Positions 15,209-23,800 of a DNA stretch of 32,551 bases are shown here, piece by piece. The DNA comes from Foetidibacter luteolus. Its GTDB lineage: Bacteria > Bacteroidota > Bacteroidia > Chitinophagales > Chitinophagaceae. The notes beneath the pieces were generated by a model. The model was given only the letters and a program-made list of their open reading frames with translations. It had not been told where the DNA came from and did no database searches. Position 1 is the stretch's first letter, and every line of letters starts with the position of its first letter. Location: NCBI RefSeq assembly GCF_009650435.1, contig NZ_VVIP01000004.1, positions 1 through 32,551 on the forward strand. Reading direction: 5' to 3'. A program made the translations under genes and the position numbers.

Positions 15209-16375
15209 TTACCCAAACGCTTCCTTCACTTTATCAAAAAAGCTTTTTTCGCTTTTGCCCGGCTGTGGTTGAAAGTTGGGGCTTTTAGCCAGCTTTTCCA
15301 ACATGTCTTTTTCCTCGCTGGTTAGGGTTTGAGGTGTCCATACGTTTACATGTATCAACTGGTCACCTCGGGAATAGCTGTTCACTTCCGGAAAACCTTT
15401 GCCCTTCAGCCTGAATATTTTGCCGCTTTGTGTACCGGCCGGTATTTTAATTTTCGCACGGCCGTCAATGGTGGGTACTTCTACCTGCGTACCAAAGGCA
15501 GCGTCGGAAAAAGAGATATGCAGTTCATAAGCCACATTCAGACCTTCCCGCTGCAACTCCTTGTGCGGTTCTTCTTCAATCAAAATGATAAGGTCGCCTG
15601 GTGCGCCCCCACGTTCGCCGGCATTGCCTTTGCCGCCCATGCTCAGTTGCATGCCTTCCTGTACGCCGGCGGGTATATCAATACTTACGGTTTCTTCTCC
15701 ATACACACGGCCCTCGCCCTTACAGTTGCCGCACTTGGCTGTTATGGTAGTGCCTTCCCCGTTACAGGTAGGGCAGGTGGTTACCGTTTGCATCTGGCCT
15801 AAAAAAGTGCTGGTAACTTTACGCACCTGGCCGCTGCCACCGCAGGTACTGCAGGTTTGCACACTGCCTTTATCTTTGGCGCCGCTGCCGCCGCAGGTAT
15901 TACAGCCAACATATTTCTTAACCTTAATGCTTTTGGTAACGCCTTTGGCTATCTCTTCATAAGTAAGTTTAAGCTTTACACGCAGGTTGCTGCCACGTAC
16001 ACCGCGGGCACGGCCAGCACCGCCGCCCCTTCGTCCGCCACCGCCGCCAAAAAAGCTGCCGAAAATATCATCGCCAAAAATGTCACCAAACTGGCTAAAG
16101 ATATCTTCCATGTTTACATTGGTGCTGCCGCTGAAACCGCCGCTGCCTGGCGCAAAAGCCTGGTGGCCAAAACGGTCGTACTTGGCGCGTTTATCAGCAT
16201 CGCTTAACACCTCGTAGGCTTCGGCGGCTTCTTTAAATTTTTCTTCAGCCTGTTTGTCTCCTGGGTTACGGTCGGGGTGAAACTGCATAGCCACCTTACG
16301 GTAGGCTTTCTTTATCTCATCTGCCGTGGCTGTTTTGCTTACACCAAGAATTTCGTAATAATCTTTTTTTGTCAT
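15209..16375 (-). CDS. dnaJ: Chaperone protein DnaJ (Hsp40)
   Basis: This encodes 388 aa from the ATG at 16375 ([14 protein letters not shown]); an upstream TTG at 16393 is less likely. The J domain has the HPD motif ([11 protein letters not shown]). A Gly/Phe-rich linker follows ([38 protein letters not shown]). Next are four zinc-binding CxxCxGxG repeats ([32 protein letters not shown]) and the two C-terminal substrate-binding beta domains. It stimulates the DnaK ATPase and delivers clients. It is the second gene of the grpE-dnaJ pair; dnaK is not in the window. The 104-bp gap to grpE carries repeat phrases. Confidence 0.97.
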   Translation of the reverse strand: MTKKDYYEILGVSKTATADEIKKAYRKVAMQFHPDRNPGDKQAEEKFKEAAEAYEVLSDADKRAKYDRFGHQAFAPGSGGFSGSTNVNMEDIFSQFGDIFGDDIFGSFFGGGGGRRGGGAGRARGVRGSNLRVKLKLTYEEIAKGVTKSIKVKKYVGCNTCGGSGAKDKGSVQTCSTCGGSGQVRKVTSTFLGQMQTVTTCPTCNGEGTTITAKCGNCKGEGRVYGEETVSIDIPAGVQEGMQLSMGGKGNAGERGGAPGDLIILIEEEPHKELQREGLNVAYELHISFSDAAFGTQVEVPTIDGRAKIKIPAGTQSGKIFRLKGKGFPEVNSYSRGDQLIHVNVWTPQTLTSEEKDMLEKLAKSPNFQPQPGKSEKSFFDKVKEAFG

Positions 16376-16427
16376 AAATGTGTATGTGCTCAAATTACTG
16401 ATGTGCTGACGTATTACTGTTTGCTTT

Positions 16428-16479
16428 GTGAAGATTTGTAACTGTCATTAGCAAATCAGCACATTGGCAAATCAGTCAA
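16428..16479 (-). repeat. AATGTGCTGATTTGC-type short repeat in the grpE-dnaJ gap
   Basis: On the minus strand the gap reads GACTGATTTGCCAATGTGCTGATTTGCTAATG, two close units of the same phrase. A related phrase (AATGTGCTGATTTTGCTAATG) occurs at 29370-29392 on the plus strand between accB and accC. These are low-complexity dispersed repeats of unknown role. Confidence 0.5.
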
Positions 16480-17058
16480 TTACTTTCCTACCACCACTTT
16501 GGCAAAACGTATTATTTTGTCGTTCAGGTAGTAGCCCTTCTGTACTTCATCCAGCACTTTGCCTTTCAATTCTTCTGTTGGGGCGGGTATTTCGGTAATG
16601 GCTTCATGTTTTTCAACATCAAAATCTGTGTTAATGCTTTCCATTACTTTAACCCCTTTGGCCTGCAGGCTTGTTCTAAGCTTGTTAAACACCAGTTGAA
16701 TGCCTTCTTTAATCTGGCTGATATCTTCCGATGCCTGCAACTGTTTTTCTGCACGGTCACAATCGTCCAGCACATCCAGCAGCGATGCTATTACGTCTTT
16801 ACCTGCGGTTTGAATTAACTCCAGCCGTTCTTTGGCAGTACGGCGGCGAAAATTATCAAATTCAGCCATCAGGCGCAGGTATTTGTCTTTTTGCTCTGCC
16901 AGCTCGGCCTGTACTTTTTCTATGGCTGAGTCATCGGCAACAGGCTCGCTTAAATGCGTGGTGCCTGCTGCATTTTCGTCAGCATTTATGTTATAGTCTG
17001 TCATTTCGGTAGTTCCATTGGTGGTTTCGGTGTTCAAATCTTTTTCTTGCATAGCCAT
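16480..17058 (-). CDS. grpE: Nucleotide exchange factor GrpE
   Basis: This is a 192-aa protein. The first ~45 residues are acidic and probably disordered. A long coiled coil follows (IEKVQAELAEQKDKYLRLMAEFDNFRRRTAKERLELIQTAGKDVIASLLDVLDDCDRA), and the C-terminal beta domain ends in KVLDEVQKGYYLNDKIIRFAKVVVGK, matching the family signature. GrpE releases ADP from DnaK. Two ATGs (17058 and 17052) are possible starts; the outer one is used. It is transcribed ahead of dnaJ, probably together. Confidence 0.96.
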   Translation of the reverse strand: MAMQEKDLNTETTNGTTEMTDYNINADENAAGTTHLSEPVADDSAIEKVQAELAEQKDKYLRLMAEFDNFRRRTAKERLELIQTAGKDVIASLLDVLDDCDRAEKQLQASEDISQIKEGIQLVFNKLRTSLQAKGVKVMESINTDFDVEKHEAITEIPAPTEELKGKVLDEVQKGYYLNDKIIRFAKVVVGK

Positions 17059-17438
17059 TTTAATTGATGGATAAAGGGTTCAAATTTTTTGCCAAGGCAA
17101 AGAAACGGGAAAAATTGGCAGTTATGACAGGCAGCGATCCAAAACAAATGCCCCTATTCCAGAATGAGTTGATAAATTTTAAAAGAAAAGAAAACACTTA
17201 CAAAACGCATTCAGCCCCAAAGCGATATACCAAATTCGTTTGCCGGCCAGGATAAATAATAGTAATTGTGGTTGTTTTACTGGAAAAAATGGCTACGTGA
17301 TAAATCACACACACCGAATGCTAATTTTCCCCCTTTTTAATGTAGCTTGTAAGGCTACTTTGCAAATCAAATCACGACCCTTTCAAACCAAACTTGCTTC
17401 ATCACAACATTTATCCATTTTAAAACAAATTCAGGCTT
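17059..17438. other. Divergent intergenic region grpE / fibre-like gene
   Basis: The region holds no gene I recognise; the open frames at 17064-17255 and 17240-17650 (plus strand) lack family resemblance and the second runs into the signal-peptide gene out of frame. It must contain promoters for both divergent genes, but I see no exact TAnnTTTG box with good spacing. GGCTACTTTG at 17354-17363 is one base short of a -7 box for the plus-strand gene. Confidence 0.45.
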
Positions 17439-19823
17439 ATGAAAAAATGTGTATTGTTTTTTTTCCTGTCAATGTTTTTGTTACAGTTCACAACGAGGGC
17501 CCAGGTGGCTATTGGCACGCCGGCAGGTGTTCCCCATGCAAGCGCTATGTTGGAAGTAAGAAGCACCAGCCGCGGTGTATTGCTTTCCAGGGTAACAACC
17601 GCCCAACGTACGGCAATAGGTTCGCCGGCAGATGGTTTAATGGTATATGATACCGATACGCAAAGTATATGGTATTATAAGAATGCCACAGGCTGGGTGC
17701 AGATAAACGCTGGCGGCTCGTTAAGCCTGCCTTATTCTGCAACGGCCAACTCTGCCTCGCCTTTGTTCTCTATCAGCAACAATGGTGATGGCCCTTCACT
17801 GGAAGGTATCAGCAATGTTACCACCAGCAGCATCGCCGGAATCAGGGGTATGGTGGCAAGTACAAGTCCGGGTGGTTTTTCTTCCGCTGTGCGGGGTATT
17901 AACAATGGTACCGGTGGTTTGGGTATAGGCGTGTGGGGTTCCCAAAATGGCAGCGGCTGGGGTGTATATGGCGTAACACCCACCGGTATTGGCGTTTATG
18001 GCAATGCCTCCGGGGCCGGTTACGGGGTATATGCCAACAGTAATACCGGAACGGGTCTCAACGCAACCAGTAACAATGGTATAGCAGCTTCTCTTGCCAT
18101 ATTTAACAACGCCAACAACAACAATGTGCTAAACGCCAATACGGCGGGCAATGGTACGGTGGTTAATGTGTCAACTACCGGTAATGGTGCCGGGGTATTT
18201 AGCTCTACCGGGCCTGGTTTTGCCGTACATGGCATAACAAGTGCCCAAACTTCTGCGGGTATCGTTGGTGACAATAATGGAAATGGAGAGGCTGTTGTTG
18301 GGCGCACAACTTCCAATATTGCCGGGGCTGTTGTTGGCCGTAATGATGGCGGCGGCTATGGCGTTCGTGGGTTTATTGCTACCAATACTTCCAACACGGG
18401 TGTGGGCGTGTTTGGCCAGGTTGGCTTAAACAGCAGTACCGGCAGGGCTGGTAGGTTCGAAAACCTGAATGCTACAAATACCGGGGGTAATACGCTTGAA
18501 GTAGAAACCAACGGCAATGGCAATATACCGGATAATACGCTTGGCAATGCGGCTTCGTTCCTGGTTGATAACAATAACAGTGTTGCTGCTGCCGTACGTG
18601 GTGAAGTGAAAACCATTTTCGGCAGTTTTGGTGCGGCCGGCATTTATGGGGTATCATCGGGCACTGGTGGTTTTGCCGGGCTGTTTCATGCTTCCAATGC
18701 CAGCGGCAACGGCCCAGCCCTGGTAGCTATAGCGGATGGCAATGGAAATGGAATTACTGCCAACGCTACCAACACCGGCGACGGCGTTGAAACTACCGTT
18801 GATGGTACCGGCAATGCTATTTATGCCTGGGTGCCCAGTTTTGCTACAGGCCGTGCAGGACGCTTCAATATTTTTAATGAATCAAATACCAGCGATGTTA
18901 TTACCGTAACTACTGTAGGCAATGGTATTGCCGGTAATTTTAAAGTTGACAGGGTTACAGGTACTTCTGCCGCTGTAAAAGGCGAAGTAAACAGCCAGTT
19001 TGCCAACTTTGGAACGGCGGGCATTTACGGTATTTCTTCCGGTACGGGTGGTTATGCCGGCCTTTTTCACGCCAGCAATGCCAGTGGCAACGGGCCTGCT
19101 CTTATTGCTATAGCCGATGGCAACGGTAATGGCATTACCGCTAATGCCAGTAATGGGGGCGATGGTGTGGAAACTACTGTTGATGGTACCGGCAGCGCTA
19201 TTTATGCATGGGTGCCTAATTTCAGTAATGGCCGTGCTGCCAGGTTTGTAAATTATAATACCAGTAATACCAATGCCGTGCTTACGGCAGAAACCCGCAG
19301 TGCAGGCAGCATAGCTGTTTTCAGGGCTGGTTCTCCGTCTGCCGTTAACGTTGCCAGGATAAACAGTGCCGGCCGTGGCTTTTTCAATGGCGGTACGCAA
19401 AACAGTGGTGCAGACGTTGCCGAATCTTTTGAGGTAACCGGCGGCCCCGCTTTCTACGAACCGGGCGATGTGCTGGCCATATCTACTACGGCAGACCGCA
19501 CAGTAGAAAAATCGTCAGTTGCGTATTCCACCCTGGTGGCTGGTGTTTATGCTACCAAACCCGGTGTATTGCTTACTGAAGAGCATATTGATGCGGACCT
19601 CTCGGGCCAGGTGCCGATGGGGGTTATCGGTGTTATACCTACCAAAGTTTGCAACGAAGGCGGCCCGGTAAAAAGGGGAGATATATTGGTTACAGCCAGC
19701 AAACCTGGCTATGCAATGAAGGCTGACCTGGATAAGTTAAAACCCGGTCAGGCAATTGGCAAAGCGCTGGAAGAATTCACCGGGACAGAAGGAAAAATAA
19801 AGGTGCTGGTAAGTATCAGGTAA
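17439..19823 (+). CDS. Secreted fibre-like repeat protein with peptidase-G2-like C-terminus
   Basis: This is a 794-aa exported protein (signal MKKCVLFFFLSMFLLQFTTRAQ). Residues ~28-92 match a common Bacteroidota surface-protein start (ASAMLEVRSTSRGVLLSRVT, then GLMVYDTDTQSIWYYKNATGW). Residues ~100-640 are low-complexity Gly/Asn/Thr/Ala, with many GVYG- and GNGN-type units that suggest beta-stranded fibre. Two near-identical 127-residue repeats lie at ~384-510 and 511-621. The C-terminal ~150 residues contain GADVAESFEV, GDVLAISTTADRTVEKS and VPMGVIGVIPTKV, resembling the peptidase G2 / intramolecular chaperone domain of tail-spike-type proteins. There is no type IX sorting tail. Surface appendage is the likely role; autoproteolysis is inferred. 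Confidence 0.7.
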   Translation: MKKCVLFFFLSMFLLQFTTRAQVAIGTPAGVPHASAMLEVRSTSRGVLLSRVTTAQRTAIGSPADGLMVYDTDTQSIWYYKNATGWVQINAGGSLSLPYSATANSASPLFSISNNGDGPSLEGISNVTTSSIAGIRGMVASTSPGGFSSAVRGINNGTGGLGIGVWGSQNGSGWGVYGVTPTGIGVYGNASGAGYGVYANSNTGTGLNATSNNGIAASLAIFNNANNNNVLNANTAGNGTVVNVSTTGNGAGVFSSTGPGFAVHGITSAQTSAGIVGDNNGNGEAVVGRTTSNIAGAVVGRNDGGGYGVRGFIATNTSNTGVGVFGQVGLNSSTGRAGRFENLNATNTGGNTLEVETNGNGNIPDNTLGNAASFLVDNNNSVAAAVRGEVKTIFGSFGAAGIYGVSSGTGGFAGLFHASNASGNGPALVAIADGNGNGITANATNTGDGVETTVDGTGNAIYAWVPSFATGRAGRFNIFNESNTSDVITVTTVGNGIAGNFKVDRVTGTSAAVKGEVNSQFANFGTAGIYGISSGTGGYAGLFHASNASGNGPALIAIADGNGNGITANASNGGDGVETTVDGTGSAIYAWVPNFSNGRAARFVNYNTSNTNAVLTAETRSAGSIAVFRAGSPSAVNVARINSAGRGFFNGGTQNSGADVAESFEVTGGPAFYEPGDVLAISTTADRTVEKSSVAYSTLVAGVYATKPGVLLTEEHIDADLSGQVPMGVIGVIPTKVCNEGGPVKRGDILVTASKPGYAMKADLDKLKPGQAIGKALEEFTGTEGKIKVLVSIR
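18588..19300 (+). repeat. Internal tandem duplication, 381-bp unit
   Basis: Within the fibre-like gene two in-frame copies begin near 18588 and 18969, 381 bp (127 codons) apart. They share GLFHASNASGNGPAL, AIADGNGNGITANA and GDGVETTVDGTG with a few substitutions. DNA identity is lower than protein identity, many third positions having changed, so the duplication is not very recent. Confidence 0.8.
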
Positions 19824-19887
19824 CCGGTTCACCGGTAGTGCTGTGCATGAATTTTGTGGTGGCTGGCTTTGGGTACTTTGTGGAGGC

Positions 19888-19932
19888 CCCGGTTGCGTCG
19901 CACTACGTTCATCGTTCTGTTCTTTGTGGAAC
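19888..19932 (+). repeat. GTTGCGTCGCA-family short repeat
   Basis: GGTTGCGTCGCACTACGTTCATCGTTCTGTTCTTTG resembles 31062-31100 and 3350-3390 (core TTGCGTCGCA, then TTCATCGTTC, then TTCnTTGGGCA). It lies between the fibre-like gene and the small secreted protein. Function unknown. Confidence 0.55.
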
Positions 19933-19991
19933 TTTTAAGCGGGTATTAAAATGCCCAATCAATTCTTTTATCATCTTCAAAAACTTTCATC

Positions 19992-20447
19992 ATGAAATAT
20001 ATTTTCGTCATTGCGGTATGTTTATCCTGGTCAGCCAGGGTGCAGGGCCAGTCTTCCTCCCGCAAAATAGCCGACCTGGAAAAACGATTTGCTCCCAACG
20101 GCATTTTTAGCGCCGATACATCCAAAAACAACTTGACGCCAAAACCTGCAATAAGCCGTACACGCACTTTGAAGGATCTGCAAAAAATGATAAGTCCTGG
20201 TGCTGCATTTAGCACAGGAGCTCCTCCAAAGCAGGCTGCCATAAAAAAGGATAGTAAGGCTGCCGATTTGCCCTCCGCTTTCTCAACTGCTGAAGCCGCA
20301 AACAAACGCAAACAGGCCGCAAGTGTTATGCCAGTCAATAAAATACCGGACGCGATAGAACTGGCCCGCCTGCAGTATGCAGACTCAGCGGCAATTAAAA
20401 AGGCTGATGCTCCACCTCCTTTAAAAAAGCTGGAGAAGAAAGATTAA
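19992..20447 (+). CDS. Small secreted protein of unknown function
   Basis: This is a 151-aa protein with signal peptide MKYIFVIAVCLSWSARVQGQ. The mature part is lysine- and alanine-rich and likely disordered, with three similar short units, NGIFSADTSK, GAAFSTGAPPK and PSAFSTAEAANK (a Phe-Ser core followed by Lys), and a Pro/Lys-rich end (APPPLKKLEKKD). No family is recognised. It lies between two large exported proteins, 168 bp from the first, and is followed by a strong terminator, suggesting its own or a shared upstream transcript with the fibre-like gene. Confidence 0.6.
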   Translation: MKYIFVIAVCLSWSARVQGQSSSRKIADLEKRFAPNGIFSADTSKNNLTPKPAISRTRTLKDLQKMISPGAAFSTGAPPKQAAIKKDSKAADLPSAFSTAEAANKRKQAASVMPVNKIPDAIELARLQYADSAAIKKADAPPPLKKLEKKD

Positions 20448-20470
20448 CAAGGTCAGGCTTTATTATATTA

Positions 20471-20502
20471 AACCATCATGCTTTATACGTGATGGTTTTT
20501 GT
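20471..20502 (+). terminator. Rho-independent terminator
   Basis: The stem AACCATCATG at 20471-20480 pairs with CGTGATGGTT at 20488-20497 (one G-U) around a 7-base loop, and is followed by TTTG and TTT. It ends the transcript of the 151-aa secreted protein 24 bp after its stop. Confidence 0.85.
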
Positions 20503-20532
20503 TTATCCATTATCTTCAAAAAAAAATAATAC

Positions 20533-23331
20533 ATGCGTTGTCTAGGCCAACTGCTTGGTGTAATGTTTTTGTTTCTTTTAGGTGTGCCCATTTACGGCCA
20601 ACGCTTTGCCGGTAACCCGGCTTCAACCCGGTGGCAACAAATAAACACAGATACCGTAAGAATAATTTACCCGGAGGGGCTTGACAGTACTGCGCAAAGG
20701 ATAGCCAATGTTGTTCATGTTTTACAACGCAATTACCATGCAACCATCGGCAGCCAGGTGCGGAAAATAAATATCGTGCTGCAAAAAGATGTTGCCTTTA
20801 CCAACGGGTATGTAGGCCTGGCACCTTACCGAAGCGAGTTTTACTTAATGCCGCCCCAAAGCCCCTTTGAACTAGGTGCACAACGCTGGGCGGATAACCT
20901 TGCCATACACGAATACAGGCATGTGCAGCAATACAGCAACTTCAACAGGGGCTGGTCAAAAATATTGTCTGTTATTCTTGGGCAGGAAGGCCAGGCACTG
21001 GCCAATGCCGCATCTGTGCCGGACTGGTTTTTTGAAGGGGATGCTGTGTTTAATGAAACCCTGTTAAGTGAACAGGGTAGGGGCCGGTTGCCTTTCTTTT
21101 TCAATGGGTACAGGGCTTTGCAGCTTGCAGGGAAAAAGTATGGTTTCATGAAGCTGCGCAATGGTTCGTTAAAAGATTATGTGCCCAACCATTACCAGTT
21201 GGGTTACCTGCTGGTGGCTTATGGCCGTAACAAATACGGCGATGATGTATGGAAAAAAATAACACAGGATGCGGCGGCTTACCAGCCATTAATATATCCT
21301 TTACAGGGGGCGCTTAAAAAATACACCGGTAAAGATTACTCTTTGTTTGTGCAGGATGCCCTGGGTTATTATGAGCGCCAGTGGAAGGATAATAATATAC
21401 CACAACCTTCCTGGATAACCGGCAGCGAGAAAAATAACGTGGTGGATTATCAGTACCCGTATCCATCAGATGATAACTGCATTATTGCCCTTAAAACAAC
21501 CAGGAAAGATATTCCCTGGCTGGTGCACCTTGACAGCAATGGTTTGGAAAAGCGCATCTCTGTACGGGATATTGCTTACGATGACTATTTCTCTTACAGC
21601 AACGGCAGGATTATCTACAGCATCTTAAAGCCGGATATACGCTGGGGCAACCGGGAATACAGCCTGATAAAAATACTGGATGTAGCATCCAAAAAAGAAA
21701 CCACTATCAGGGCAAAGGCCAAATATTTTTCGCCTGATATATCCGCTGACGGCAGCCTTGTGGCAACGGTTGAAATGATGCCCAACCAGTCATCCCGCCT
21801 TATTTTGATGAACGAGAACGGCGGCAATACAAGAACACTGCTATCGTCTGCCGGGCAAGTTTTTTCATACCCCAAAATCGCTGCCGGTAATAAATACCTG
21901 TACTTTTTTGCCAGGGATACAAAAGGTTATATGAGCCTGCAGAAAATAGAAATTGCGACCGGTGTTGTTGATACGTTGCTTCCTTTCAGTAATACTGCGA
22001 TGGGCTTTCCGGTAGTATCCGGGGATACACTTACCTACACGGTAAGCAATAACGGCAGCGATGAGCAATGGGCTTTTATAGAGAGCAGCCGGCAGGCCTA
22101 TAAGCTGGCTTCTTACCCCACCGGTATGTACCAGGGTTTTATAAACGGCGATGGCCATTTAGCCACTTCCGCATTTACCGCAAATGGGTACCAACTTGCT
22201 AAAGTGCAGCCTTTATGGCAACACTCCAGTACTGCGCCGTTAAAAGTGCTGTACAACAATGCGGCTGAGAACACTACAGCAAACAACCTGTTACAGCAAC
22301 CTCTCAATAACAATTACGCTGTATCGAAATACAGTAAGGCTTTCGGACTTTTAAACTTTCATAGCTGGCGGCCCTATTACGACCAGCCGGAGTATTCTTT
22401 TTCGCTGTATGGTCAAAATGTGCTGAATACGATGCAAAGCAGGTTGTATTATGTTTACAATACCAACGAAAGCAGCAGCAAAACGGGCTACACGGCTATT
22501 TACGGCGGCTGGTACTTACAGCCGGTGCTTGATATAAACCACACCTGGCACCGCAGCGGTAACTACAGGGATAGCTTGCGTGTGCATTGGAATGAATGGG
22601 GTGGCGCCGCCGGCCTGCAACTGCCACTTAATTTATCTGGGGGTAAACAATACCGGTACCTAACTTTTTATTCGGGTTACAACTACCGGCAGGTTAACTG
22701 GACGGGCGCCGCCAAACAGTTGTTTGCCAACAGCAACCTGGGTTTTATAGATTCCCGCATCAGCTATTCCGGGCAGGTACAAAAAGCGCCGCAGCATATT
22801 TATCCCCACTGGGCGCAAACATTACAGGTAAGGCTTAGAAATATTATCAGCAACAGGGAAGGTTACCAGTTACTGGCAAGGGGTACATTTTACCTGCCGG
22901 GGCTGTACAAAACACATAGCCTGGCTTTGTCTGCCGCTTACCAGCGGCGGGATACCGTTGGGCAATACCTGTTCAGTAATGATTTTCCAACATCCCGCGG
23001 GTACCGCCTTTATGATTATCCTGAAATGTGGCTGCTCTCCGCCAACTATCATTTCCCCTTATTGCTGCCAGACTGGGGCTTCGGCAATATTGTTTATTTT
23101 CAGCGCATAAGGCTGAATGCTTTTTTTGATTACACCAATCTGCGCAGCCTTCGCCAGCAAACCAACTACCCGCTTAAAACAACCGGTATGGAAATATTCT
23201 TTGATACCAAATGGTGGAACCAGCAGCCTGTAAGCTTTGGCCTGCGCTACAGCCGCCTGCTGAATGCCGGCATTACCGGCCAGGGCGCCAACCAGTTTGA
23301 GTTTATTTTGCCGGTAGGACTGATAAATTAA
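20533..23331 (+). CDS. Exported HEXXH metallopeptidase-like / beta-propeller / beta-barrel protein
   Basis: This is a 932-aa exported protein (signal MRCLGQLLGVMFLFLLGVPIYGQ). Residues ~35-280 resemble a gluzincin peptidase: H126-E-Y-R-H130 is a full HEXXH zinc motif, and W165-F-F-E-G-D-A supplies a plausible third ligand at Glu168. Residues ~290-560 have repeated DISADGSLVA-, IYSILKPDIRWG- and LILMNENGG-type strands resembling a TolB/PD40 beta-propeller. The last ~370 residues are Tyr/Trp-rich alternating strands ending in a terminal barrel-like pattern (QFEFILPVGLIN). Bacteroidota proteins of this shape are often annotated as TolB-like. The zinc peptidase activity is inferred from the motif only. 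It starts just after a terminator. Confidence 0.68.
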   Translation: MRCLGQLLGVMFLFLLGVPIYGQRFAGNPASTRWQQINTDTVRIIYPEGLDSTAQRIANVVHVLQRNYHATIGSQVRKINIVLQKDVAFTNGYVGLAPYRSEFYLMPPQSPFELGAQRWADNLAIHEYRHVQQYSNFNRGWSKILSVILGQEGQALANAASVPDWFFEGDAVFNETLLSEQGRGRLPFFFNGYRALQLAGKKYGFMKLRNGSLKDYVPNHYQLGYLLVAYGRNKYGDDVWKKITQDAAAYQPLIYPLQGALKKYTGKDYSLFVQDALGYYERQWKDNNIPQPSWITGSEKNNVVDYQYPYPSDDNCIIALKTTRKDIPWLVHLDSNGLEKRISVRDIAYDDYFSYSNGRIIYSILKPDIRWGNREYSLIKILDVASKKETTIRAKAKYFSPDISADGSLVATVEMMPNQSSRLILMNENGGNTRTLLSSAGQVFSYPKIAAGNKYLYFFARDTKGYMSLQKIEIATGVVDTLLPFSNTAMGFPVVSGDTLTYTVSNNGSDEQWAFIESSRQAYKLASYPTGMYQGFINGDGHLATSAFTANGYQLAKVQPLWQHSSTAPLKVLYNNAAENTTANNLLQQPLNNNYAVSKYSKAFGLLNFHSWRPYYDQPEYSFSLYGQNVLNTMQSRLYYVYNTNESSSKTGYTAIYGGWYLQPVLDINHTWHRSGNYRDSLRVHWNEWGGAAGLQLPLNLSGGKQYRYLTFYSGYNYRQVNWTGAAKQLFANSNLGFIDSRISYSGQVQKAPQHIYPHWAQTLQVRLRNIISNREGYQLLARGTFYLPGLYKTHSLALSAAYQRRDTVGQYLFSNDFPTSRGYRLYDYPEMWLLSANYHFPLLLPDWGFGNIVYFQRIRLNAFFDYTNLRSLRQQTNYPLKTTGMEIFFDTKWWNQQPVSFGLRYSRLLNAGITGQGANQFEFILPVGLIN

Positions 23332-23342
23332 GTACGAAGTTA

Positions 23343-23458
23343 GAAGTACGAAGTACTTATATATGTAAGACGTTGGGTGCGGTGTATGATGGACAAGTAC
23401 GATTTATGAAGTACGAAGTACTTATATATGTAAGACGTTGGGTGCGGTGTATGATGGA
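23343..23458 (+). repeat. 51-bp direct repeat, two identical copies
   Basis: 23343-23393 and 23408-23458 are identical over 51 bases by eye, offset 65 bp. Each begins GAAGTACGAAGTACTT and continues with TATATATGTAAGACGTTGGG. A decayed third copy follows at about 23462-23520 (GTAACATATCAGGTAAGGGGTGTATGATG). The first 16 bases form a near palindrome. The tract lies between the metallopeptidase-like gene and the SDR gene. Confidence 0.85.
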
Positions 23459-23590
23459 AAAAAGAACAAAGTATTTAATCATGTAACATATCAGGTAAGG
23501 GGTGTATGATGTAAAAATATTTTTATGCAAGCGGCTAACAAAAGCATTTTGTAATCAGTACCGGTTAAAGCCTGCTATCAAATTAATAAC

Positions 23591-23632
23591 CTTTTACACC
23601 CGAGTACTTCGTACTTCGTAACTCGTACTTTA
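23591..23632 (-). repeat. AAGTACGAGTT/AAGTACTTCG repeat tract
   Basis: Reverse-strand copies of the AAGTACGAAGTAC phrase (plus strand CGAGTACTTCGTACTTCGTAACTCG) run directly up to copy C of the 140-bp element. The same pairing, 140-bp element next to AAGTAC phrase, occurs at copies A and E on the 3' side. Confidence 0.55.
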
Positions 23633-23638
23633 AATAAA

Positions 23639-23769
23639 CCTGCCTGCAAAAAAAGCAGCCTGTTACACCTTGCGCCAGGGATTGAAGCGGATACCCCGGT
23701 GAAGCCAACGTGTGCTGGCCCTTGTGCCGGAGTAGCAGCGGAAAGCCCGGTGCCTTCGGCAGGCGCCCA
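23639..23769 (+). repeat. 140-bp interspersed element, copy C
   Basis: This carries CCTGCCTGC plus A-run, AGCCTGTTACACC, GGGATTGAAGCGG, ATACCCCGGTGAAGCC, TTGTGCCGGAGTA, and GCAGCGGAAAGCCCG. The 3' third has diverged: instead of CCCCTTGCGATAGC it has GGTGCCTTCGGCAGGCGCC, a small hairpin of its own. It ends 31 bp before the SDR start codon and the SDR frame is open through it, so gene callers could wrongly extend the protein by 34 residues. Confidence 0.75.
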
Positions 23770-23800
23770 AAATATTTTCTTCATCTTATCTTCGCTGGCT

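Noticed and set aside
17240..17650. 136-aa plus-strand open frame before the fibre-like gene
   Set aside because: It overlaps the signal-peptide start of the real gene in another frame and has no recognisable domain.
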